The position numbers and the translations under genes are program-made. Below are positions 44,130 to 52,000 of a stretch of DNA of 58,138 nucleotides, piece by piece. A model generated the notes under the pieces. That model made no database searches, was not told the origin of the DNA, and saw only the letters and a list, made by a program, of their open reading frames with translations. How positions within the stretch are numbered: the first letter of the stretch is position 1; every line of letters begins with the position of its first letter. The DNA is from Akkermansiaceae bacterium UBA1506 (lineage in GTDB: Bacteria; Verrucomicrobiota; Verrucomicrobiia; Verrucomicrobiales; DEV007): the NCBI GenBank assembly GCA_002323995.1, contig DCQY01000047.1, positions 1-58,138 on the forward strand, in the 5' to 3' direction.

Positions 44130-45716
44130 CTACATCCCCGCAGGAGTGACAAGTTGCCCGCCAGATTCAGCTGCTGATGCTGCCCGCAAAAACTTATTTT
44201 GAACGACACCCTCAGATCCGTCCGGCAACTGGATCGAAGCCCACTGCTCTCCCGGCTTGGTCATCCTCACTAAAGTGCCAGATCCCAGCGCCCGCACCTC
44301 CGAACTCATCTGGTCATTCCCGTATACCATAAACTGCGCCGTCGAGGTTACGATGTAATACTCAGTCCCCTCACTGTTGATCGTCGTCAGGGTAGGCACT
44401 GAACCAATACTTCCATCGGTAACCTGCTTGGTATTTGCCAATGAACCGGAAGGAAATGAAATCTCCGGCATCGAGAAATTGAATCTATTCCGCTTTTTGG
44501 GAGATGCACTCGGCATCACAATCTCACCAGTTGAGGAGGAGGCAAAAGATGCATCCTGAACGCTAAGATCGGCTGCGTGACCGTCACTAAGATTTCTTCC
44601 GTTTGGGGCACGGTCGACAGCGCCATCCGGGAAAAGTCCCGCGTCAATCGTATTGTCAGACTTGTTCTTGCTAAAGCCAAAAAAACCGCCACCGCTGCTA
44701 CTTGAGGGTGCCGTTACCGAAGCTCTCGAGTTACTCAAAGCACCCGTAAGCAGTGGCTCGGACTTCTTGAAACCGGAAAATAATCCCTTTTTCTCGGTTG
44801 GGGTTTGGTCACCGATAGAAACCGCATCATCCTCATCAGACCCGTCGATAAGGGACTGTCCCGATCTTGATGGCACCATCGTGTTCGCAAGACCTGAAGA
44901 TGAGCTCCCGACAAACTGGGGCTCCCCACTGAAGGCTACTTTTTCGGGTTCAGGAGTTTTATTTCCAATCTTAGGTAACTTTAAGCCTCCCAAGAAACGG
45001 CTACTCCTCCCCGCCGGATCAGCGTTACTGCCTGCGCTCCGAGATGAAGAACCAATTGGTGATGACTGGAGTGCTGGAGTGGTGAGGCCAGGAAGAGGAT
45101 CGTTGATGACTTGGATGGCAGCTACTGGATCGGGTTCGGCTTTCTTGAAAGGGTTCAACCCACTGAAACCCTTACGTTCTTTTCTGGGCGGTTTCTCACG
45201 ACCTTCTAACTCAATCATCGCCTTGAGAAAGGGATCAGGGACGTCTCGCTTGACTTTCACGCTGCCATTTGTGGTCTCCCACGATGACATGTCGTTTGAA
45301 GATACTTTATTGATTTGCGCCTGATTACTGCGCTCCCACTTTGAACGTTCGGCTATGTTCCTCTTCAAAAATTTGATCTCGCGAGCCGACTGTAATAACC
45401 TCTGTGTGCGCTGCTTTTCAAGCGCCTGATTCGCTGAGCGTGCTATCGAAGCGGCTGCTGCCTGACTTTGCGCATTCTGTGCCGCCGTTCGAATTTTAGC
45501 CATCTGGCCCTGCTCGTAATCAGACGCTCCGGGGATGCCACTGGTCATACCTGCAGAGGCCGTTGGAGTGGCCGGGTAAGCTGCCAAAGGTGGTGTTTGG
45601 GCCGCGAGCTGACAAACCAATGAAGACAGTCCAATAAAACCCGTTGCTAATAACCGAGGAAAGATCCAACGAGAAGGAAGAGGCGCGATCTTAGTTATGC
45701 GGTATCTATTAACCAT
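44130..45716 (-). CDS. Exported low-complexity protein with C-terminal SH3-like domain
   Basis: 528 residues. The start MVNRYRITKIAPLPSRW precedes a hydrophobic stretch (FPRLLATGFIGLSSLVCQLAAQ) that acts as a signal peptide or anchor. Residues of about 60-120 form a helix rich in Gln, Ala and Ser; the middle (about 150-430) is Ser/Gly/Pro-rich and disordered, with repeated FSGFKKSEP/FFGFSKNKS-like and FSGLNPFKKAEP-like patches. The last 70 residues (YYIVTSTAQFMVYGNDQM... GEQWASIQLPDGSEGVVQNKFLRAA) have the bacterial SH3 pattern, usual for cell-wall contacts. It heads the minus-strand series down to the L,D-transpeptidase. Confidence 0.72.
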   Translation of the reverse strand: MVNRYRITKIAPLPSRWIFPRLLATGFIGLSSLVCQLAAQTPPLAAYPATPTASAGMTSGIPGASDYEQGQMAKIRTAAQNAQSQAAAASIARSANQALEKQRTQRLLQSAREIKFLKRNIAERSKWERSNQAQINKVSSNDMSSWETTNGSVKVKRDVPDPFLKAMIELEGREKPPRKERKGFSGLNPFKKAEPDPVAAIQVINDPLPGLTTPALQSSPIGSSSRSAGSNADPAGRSSRFLGGLKLPKIGNKTPEPEKVAFSGEPQFVGSSSSGLANTMVPSRSGQSLIDGSDEDDAVSIGDQTPTEKKGLFSGFKKSEPLLTGALSNSRASVTAPSSSSGGGFFGFSKNKSDNTIDAGLFPDGAVDRAPNGRNLSDGHAADLSVQDASFASSSTGEIVMPSASPKKRNRFNFSMPEISFPSGSLANTKQVTDGSIGSVPTLTTINSEGTEYYIVTSTAQFMVYGNDQMSSEVRALGSGTLVRMTKPGEQWASIQLPDGSEGVVQNKFLRAASAAESGGQLVTPAGM

Positions 45717-45952
45717 GAGAACCGAACATGAAAATTCTCAAAAGAATAACCTGAGTTAACTGGCTCGTCCACTCCTCCGGCAAACTTTTGTGCCAATCGT
45801 TATCTAAACTCTTCCTCCTTCTTATCCGATAAAGCATAAGAGTGGCGGTTCCGCTCGCGAAAGTTAGCCCATTCAAATCCATTTACACACTTCAGCCGGT
45901 TTGGTAGCCTCCAAGCACAAAATTCGCGTTTTCACCATCCGAGACCTCCAGA

Positions 45953-46576
45953 ATGAAAATCACCGTCCTCTTGTCTCTTCCCATACTGCTTTTCGGTTTC
46001 TGCCTGACTTCACTAAAAGCCCAAAGTGACATTCAAACAGTCTACAACGAAGGAGTGACTCTCTACAATGAGGGCAAATATGCAGATGCCATGGTAAAAT
46101 TCACAGCGATCCTGAAAGAGGATCCAAGAATCGTCCATGCCCGCAGTTACCTGACTAAATGCAGAGCGGCACTGGCCGGCAATCGCGCTCTTTCCAGTGG
46201 CATTAAAGCGCACATCGCTCAAATCATAATCCCCGAGTTGAATTTCAAAGATGCTCCCATCGGAGATATTCTCGATTACTTCACCATCCGCGCAGAAGAA
46301 CTGTCTGGTGGTAAAGTGAGACCAAACTTCATCTATAAGGGTTCCGCTGACCAGCGTCGCAACACACGCGTGACTCTCTCCCTCCGCAACGTCCCAATGA
46401 CAGAAGCTATTCGCTATGTGAGCCAGTTGAGCGGGACCTATATTAAATATGAGGAGCACGCCATTGTGGCAGACCCAAACTATGGCGTTAAAGCAGAGCC
46501 TGATCTGGGAGAGGCTTCAAGCCAAGGAGAGCAAACAGCTAATTCCGGCTCGACTGGCACACCTCTTTTCGACTGA
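45953..46576 (+). CDS. Exported protein with TPR-like and secretin/TonB short (STN) domain
   Basis: 207 residues with a signal peptide ending LKAQ (residue 24). Residues 25-72 look like one TPR pair (YNEGVTLYNEGKYADAMVKF). Residues of about 92-175 match the STN domain: IIPELNFKDAPIGDILDYF, then RVTLSLRNVPMTEAIRYVSQL. This domain opens many secretins and TonB-dependent receptors, but no secretin barrel follows, so the protein is a stand-alone adaptor. It is divergently transcribed from the SH3-domain protein across 236 bases. A role in a type II/IV pilus-like machine elsewhere is possible but unproven. Confidence 0.78.
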   Translation: MKITVLLSLPILLFGFCLTSLKAQSDIQTVYNEGVTLYNEGKYADAMVKFTAILKEDPRIVHARSYLTKCRAALAGNRALSSGIKAHIAQIIIPELNFKDAPIGDILDYFTIRAEELSGGKVRPNFIYKGSADQRRNTRVTLSLRNVPMTEAIRYVSQLSGTYIKYEEHAIVADPNYGVKAEPDLGEASSQGEQTANSGSTGTPLFD

Positions 46577-46633
46577 GTTCTTTCTCTCTGGCCTTCCACC
46601 CCGTCATTACAGCAGTCAAGTTTCTCCTAAGGT

Positions 46634-47281
46634 TTGAGTGAGAATTTTGCCTTAATTACCGGAGGTCAGGGTGACCTTGCTGAAGCTTTGCGCGTTCAGT
46701 TAATCGGAACAGGTTTTGAAGTCCTTTCGCCCGGACGTTCAGAGCTAGACGTTCTCGACCCAGCCTCTGTGGATTCCTATTTTTCGGGGATAGGTCATTT
46801 GGACCTACTGGTGAATAATGCCGGTATCACAGGTGATGCGATTCTGACAAAACAGGCTCCATCGGAACGTAACGACGTGATCGATACCAATCTCAAGGGA
46901 GCCCACCTCTGCTCTCAAAAGGCGGCAACAATGATGATGAGGAAACGATCAGGACACATTATCAACATCGGATCCTATTCAGCGCTGAACCCACAAACGG
47001 GGCAAACAGCATATGCTTCTGCCAAGGCCGGTCTCATCGGCCTGACCAAAAGCTACGCCAAGGAGCTAGGAAAACGAAATATCCGTGTCAACTGCATACT
47101 CCCTGGTTTCCTCGAAACCAAGATGACAGCAAATATGGCCCCGGAAGCCGTTGAGACGGCGCTGAAACGACATCAACTGGGTCGCTTCAATACCGTGGAA
47201 GAGGCGGCTCGATTCGTCAGTTTCATCTGTTCGACCGAGAACATTTCAGGACAGGTCTTCCAACTTGATTCGCGGGTCTGA
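46634..47281 (+). CDS. Short-chain dehydrogenase/reductase (FabG-like)
   Basis: 215 residues. The NAD(P) motif is TGGQGDLAEAL near residues 9-19, the structural motif is NNAG, and the catalytic site has Ser (INIGSYSA), Tyr in YASAK and Lys. The end GQVFQLDSRV fits 3-oxoacyl-ACP reductase-like enzymes, although many SDRs share it. The start is TTG at 46634: an in-frame TAA at 46628 rules out anything upstream. AAGG lies too close (two bases) for a usual Shine-Dalgarno. The protein is shorter than typical FabG (about 245). Substrate unknown. Confidence 0.85.
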   Translation: MSENFALITGGQGDLAEALRVQLIGTGFEVLSPGRSELDVLDPASVDSYFSGIGHLDLLVNNAGITGDAILTKQAPSERNDVIDTNLKGAHLCSQKAATMMMRKRSGHIINIGSYSALNPQTGQTAYASAKAGLIGLTKSYAKELGKRNIRVNCILPGFLETKMTANMAPEAVETALKRHQLGRFNTVEEAARFVSFICSTENISGQVFQLDSRV

Positions 47282-47311
47282 CACAAAGATGTCGAAGGGC
47301 TCAAAACCGGG

Positions 47312-47340
47312 TTGAAAGAATCGCGAGCTTCCCCTATGGT
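47312..47340 (+). promoter_or_regulatory. Likely sigma70-type promoter of tRNA-Ser
   Basis: TTGAAA (47312-47317) and TATGGT (47335-47340) are separated by 17 bases, five and four matches to the consensus hexamers. The predicted start near 47347 lies about 27 bases before the mature tRNA 5' end. Confidence 0.5.
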
Positions 47341-47373
47341 CCCGCTCTTCGAAATTCCATTCTCGAAAAACCT

Positions 47374-47458
47374 GGAGGGGTGGCAGAGTGGTTGAATGCA
47401 CTGGTCTTGAAAACCAGCAGGCCGCAAGGTCTCGTGGGTTCGAATCCCACCCCCTCTG
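47374..47458 (+). tRNA. tRNA-Ser (anticodon TGA)
   Basis: The acceptor stem GGAGGGG (47374-47380) pairs with CCCCTCT (47451-47457), with G as discriminator. The anticodon arm is CTGGT-CTTGAAA-ACCAG (47401-47417) with anticodon TGA at 47408-47410. A long variable arm, typical for serine tRNAs, is followed by the T arm GTGGG-TTCGAAT-CCCAC. CCA is not encoded, so it must be added after transcription. It reads UCN codons, mainly UCA. Confidence 0.95.
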
Positions 47459-47460
47459 CT

Positions 47461-47502
47461 TTAAAGGCTCCATCCTCTGCTTGCGGGGGATGGAGCCTTT
47501 AA
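47461..47502 (+). terminator. Strong hairpin directly after tRNA-Ser
   Basis: A perfect 15-base inverted repeat, TTAAAGGCTCCATCC (47461-47475) with GGATGGAGCCTTTAA (47488-47502), surrounds a 12-base loop, two bases after the tRNA. It lacks a proper T tract (GTTTATAAAA follows), but position and strength suggest a terminator or 3' processing signal for the tRNA. Confidence 0.6.
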
Positions 47503-47808
47503 GTTTATAAAATGGGTTCGAACCGGTCGGCCGGCGCCGGCAGTTCGACTCGCAGTGAGCACCAGCGAACGGAGAGATCTCGGGAGCAAAGTGACTGAGA
47601 TAATCCCACCGCCTCTGCCATCAACAGGTCGCCCCCCTACGGCGCAAGGGGTGCTGAGAGATTTCGGCAGCCCAAACACTGGAGTAGGCCCTCCGAAAGC
47701 GCCCACACCAATGGCTAAAACTTCATAAATTTAGTCTATGTTTGTCAAGATTGACGGATGGGTCCAATCTACAATTTCGATTCATTCCTCAATATCCGTG
47801 AAAGCAGC
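47503..47808. repeat. 306-base non-coding region with a copy of the tRNA-Ser 3' end
   Basis: No gene is seen. The stretch 47602-47618 (AATCCCACCGCCTCTGC) repeats the tRNA-Ser 3' end at 47443-47459 with one mismatch in 17. GGTTCGAAC at 47515-47523 recalls a T loop, and a GC-rich palindrome GCCGGCGCCGGC follows. Several further short inverted repeats are visible. This could be an attachment-site scar of a mobile element that used tRNA-Ser, debris of a second tRNA gene, or a dispersed repeat. No integrase is nearby. Confidence 0.5.
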
Positions 47809-48948
47809 ATGAGTAGTTCTATCAAATCTCCCCGTATCGCCATTGTCGGTCTTGGCTTTGGTGCCGAATTTATTCCTATTTACCAACGGCATGCCGACGC
47901 GCAAATGGCGGCGATCTGTCAGCGCACTGAGTCTTCCCTCAATGAAATAGGTGACAGGTTCGGTGTCGAAAAACGCTACACTGACTACAACGAAGTTCTC
48001 AAAGATCCAGATATTGATGCCGTCCATATCAACTCCCCGATTCCAAATCACGCAGAGCAAACCATCGCTGCCCTGAAAGCGGGAAAGCACGTCGCTTGCA
48101 CCGTTCCCATGGCGACCTCCGAAGAAGACTGCAAAACTATCGTCGATCTGTGTAACGAAACAGGACTCCATTACATGATGATGGAAACGGTCGTTTACGC
48201 CCGTGAGTTTCTTTACATGAAGGAACTCTACGACAACGGCGAGCTCGGCAAACTTCAATTTCTCAAAGCAAGTCATCAGCAGGACATGGATGGATGGCCC
48301 GGCTACTGGCCAGGTCTCCCACCCATGCACTATGCCACTCACTGCGTCGGACCTGTTCTTGGCCTTGGAAGAAACGAAGCGGAATATGTTAGCTGTTTCC
48401 CGAGCGGTACTATCCGAGAAGAGATGCATGACTGCTATGGCTCCCCTTTTGCGGTCGAGACTACCCACATCAAGTTCCACAACAGTGATCTCAGTGCTCA
48501 GGTTTATCGCTCACTTTTTGACGTAGCGCGTCAGTATCGGGAGAGCTTCGAGGTCTACGGCTCCAAAAAAGCCGTCGAATGGCCACTCATTGAGAATAAT
48601 CCCCTCGTGGTGCACACAGCAAAGAAGCCGGAGCCCGAGATCCCTGAAGAAGTTGAGTGCCCCGACTACGGGCACTTATTGCCGGATGAGATTGCTCCCT
48701 TTACTCAGGGAGGAGTCTACAGTGGTGAGGAAGGCGAAGAACATCTTAGCTTTACTCAGGGCGCCGGCCACGGCGGTTCTCACCCGCATCTCGTACATCA
48801 GTTCATCGAACTGCTGCGCGGCGAAGGAGAAGGCTACCCGAACGCCGTCCAGTCGGCCAACATTACCCTCTGCGGCATTCTTGCCCACGAAAGCGCTCAA
48901 AAAGGCGGCGAACTGGTCCGCCTGCCTGACTGGAGCTTAAGCTCTTAA
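47809..48948 (+). CDS. Gfo/Idh/MocA family oxidoreductase
   Basis: 379 residues from ATG 47809; an in-frame ATG at 47758 adds 17 residues. It has no Tat signal, so it is cytoplasmic, unlike the paralogue at 20866. The Rossmann motif is VGLGFGAEFIP, and the usual EKP motif reads CTVPMAT (Thr-Val-Pro replaces Glu-Lys-Pro), so the catalytic lysine is altered. The C-terminal domain (METVVYAREFLYMKELYDNGELG, then HYATHCVGPVLGLG) is conserved. Substrate is probably a sugar or inositol derivative. It precedes the sulfatase fusion by 100 bases on the same strand, suggesting a shared catabolic role. Confidence 0.9.
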   Translation: MSSSIKSPRIAIVGLGFGAEFIPIYQRHADAQMAAICQRTESSLNEIGDRFGVEKRYTDYNEVLKDPDIDAVHINSPIPNHAEQTIAALKAGKHVACTVPMATSEEDCKTIVDLCNETGLHYMMMETVVYAREFLYMKELYDNGELGKLQFLKASHQQDMDGWPGYWPGLPPMHYATHCVGPVLGLGRNEAEYVSCFPSGTIREEMHDCYGSPFAVETTHIKFHNSDLSAQVYRSLFDVARQYRESFEVYGSKKAVEWPLIENNPLVVHTAKKPEPEIPEEVECPDYGHLLPDEIAPFTQGGVYSGEEGEEHLSFTQGAGHGGSHPHLVHQFIELLRGEGEGYPNAVQSANITLCGILAHESAQKGGELVRLPDWSLSS

Positions 48949-49048
48949 CGCTTTTTTCGGCACCTAACTGAAAGGGTTGCCACCGCACCCCTTCATTACT
49001 AAACGGGTTTAGGTCGCAGGCTTAGACCCGCAAATTTCCAATATTCCT

Positions 49049-52000
49049 ATGAAAAATCTCCTCACTCTCCTAGGAATAGCTCTTCTCTTTTCATCTGTCT
49101 TAGGTGAGGACACCAAACCGAACGTCCTCTTCATCGTGATCGATGACTTGAACGACTACATCTCTGTTCTAGATAATCACCCCAACGTTCACAGCCCGAA
49201 CTTTGAGCGCCTTGCTAGGCGATCCGTCACCTTCACCAACGCACACTGTGCGGCGCCTGCTTGCCACCCATCCCGTGTCGCAGTCATGACAGGTGTTCAT
49301 CCTTCAAGATCCGGCATTTATCGCAATGCATTCGGCGCACACGGTCCACGCTGGAGACACGAATCTCCGATGCTCAAGAACGCAGTTGTTCTTTCCCAGC
49401 ACTTCAGAGACCACGGCTACTACGCGGCAGGTGGTGGTAAAATATTTCACACATTGCAATGGACGCCGGGTGACTCACAGAATGATCCCGAAGCATGGGA
49501 TGATTACCGTGGTGACCCACTTGACCCGATTTCGAGCGACTGGCCCCGCCCGGCAATCACCCAATCAACCAATCAAAATGATCACTTCGTTGGAAAACGA
49601 CCTCTAAGAGATTTTCATTTCGGGGCCGAACCCGTCGAACTTAACGAGGATCAGGGCGACGGAGCAGTCGTCGATTGGGCTATCAATAAAATGCAGCAGA
49701 AGCATGATCAGCCTCTTTTCCTTGCGGTCGGACTCTTTCGGCCGCATATCCCTTTTGAAGTCCCACAGAAATGGTTTGATCTCTACCCAGAAGATAAGAT
49801 CGAGCTCCCCCCCTATCGAATCGATGACCTCAAGGATGCCCATAACCACGGCCGAACTAACTGGCACAAATGGGTGACGAACAACAACCAATGGAGAAAA
49901 CTGATGCAGGGCTACCTCGCCAGTATCAGCTATGTCGACAACGAACTTGGGAGGCTGCTTGATGGACTGGACGCCTCGCCGCTCAAAGACGACACAATAG
50001 TCGTTTTATGGACTGACCACGGATTTCACATCGGAGAAAAGGATAACTGGGAAAAATTTGCACTTTGGGATCAAACAACAAGAGTTCCGTGCTTCATCCA
50101 TGCCCCTGGCATCAGCAAAGACGGGGAGAAGACACGCGAACCTGTCATCCTTACCGACCTCTACCCTACTCTCTGCGAGCTTGCTGGTCTGCCCATCCCT
50201 GATCAATGCGACGGCTCATCTCTGGTATCCATACTGAAGAATCCCACCGTTACGGGAGAACGATTTGCCACGACCTCATTTCAGTTTCGCGGCGAAGATT
50301 CCCCCTCGCATGCTATTGCTGATGATCGATACCGGCTCATCCGATATGGGAACGGATTCGAGGAACTCTACGACCTCAGGGAAGACCCTAATGAGTTTGC
50401 TAACCGGATCAATGATCCATCTCTATCCGAGATTCGAGCTTACCTTACCTCCAAACTCCCTTCCAATGCTGCCCCTCAGGCCAAACCTGCCCCCAAATCA
50501 CCATACAATCGAAACAAGCCTTCAGAAGCAGCCAACAAGCCCGCTGGCAAAGGTTCCACGGAGGGTCCTATACGCGTTCTCTTTTTAGGTCACAAATCAG
50601 ATAGCCATCCTTCCGACCTCTACTATCCGATGCTTGCGCAAGCTCTCGGACGCGATGGCATCTACTTTGACTATGTGACGACTCCCGAAGAAGCCTTCGG
50701 CGACGCGGCTAAACTGTCACGTTATGATGCCGTTCTGCTTTATGCTAATCACAAGACGCTAGACCGTAAACTCTGGAAGAATCTTGCCACATACGTGCGA
50801 AATGGAGGTGGCTTCGTTCCCGTCCACTGCGCCAGTTGGTGCTTCCAAAACATCCTTGAATTTGACCAACTTGTCGGGGGACGATTTAAATCGCATGCTA
50901 CCGGAACCTTTTCCGCTAAGACGATTGAGCCAGATCATCCCGCTATCGCCGGCATTCCCAGCTTCGAAGCCTGGGATGAAACATACTACCATACCAATCA
51001 CAACCCGACTGACCGCGTCGTGTTACAAGTTCGCGAAGGCCCCGATGGCGATCCCCAGTCAGGACCCGAACCGTGGACATGGGTTCGGAAAGAGGGCAGC
51101 GGACGCGTCTTCTATACCGCGAGTGGGCACGATGAGCGCGTCTGGTCGCTACCTCAGTTCCATCAACTTCTCAAATCAGGAATCCTTTGGGCATGTGGAG
51201 ATAAACGTCGCTCTGACTACGAAACCTTTCTCACTAAGAGAACCCCGCTCCGCTACCAAGAACGCGATAATATCGCTAACTACGAGGGCCGTCCCGAGCC
51301 GTTGAAATTTCAATTCCCACTCTCGGCCGAAGACAGCATGGACTATCTACGGATGCCGTTAGGCTGGGAAGTTGAACTCTTTGCTTCCGAGCCCGATCTG
51401 GTAAATCCAATCTCCATGGCTTGGGATGAACGAGGTCGCCTCTGGGTTGCCGAAACTGTCGATTATCCCAATGATGTCCGCGACGGATCCGGAGAGGACA
51501 CCATCAAAATATTGGAAGACACAAATGGAGACGGGCGCTGTGACACCGTAAAAGTCTTTGCTGATCGCCTCAACATTCCCACCTCTCTGACGTTTTGGGA
51601 CGGAGGCATCATCGTCGCACAGGCTCCTGATTTCCTATTTCTCAAAGACACCGACGGAGATGACCGTGCTGACGTAAAAGAAACCATTCTCACTGGATGG
51701 GGAATTCACGACACACATGCAGGCCCGTCCAATCTTCGCTATGGCATCGACAACTGGATCTACGGAACGGTAGGATACTCTTCTTTTAACGGCAATGTAG
51801 GGGGCCGGGATCATAAATTCGGTTCCGGTGTTTTTCGGATGAAGCCCGATGGCTCGGAACTGGAATTCATTCATCAGTTCAATAATAATACGTGGGGCCT
51901 TGGACTCAATGCTGCCGGCGACGTTTTCGGATCCACCGCCAACAGGAATCCTTCATTCTTTGGCGGCTTCCCCCAGACTGGATACCCTGAAGGTGAGAAA

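Noticed and set aside
44653..45324. A 223-residue plus-strand frame
   Set aside because: It mirrors the low-complexity Ser/Gly/Pro-rich gene on the other strand; long open antisense frames are expected with that composition.
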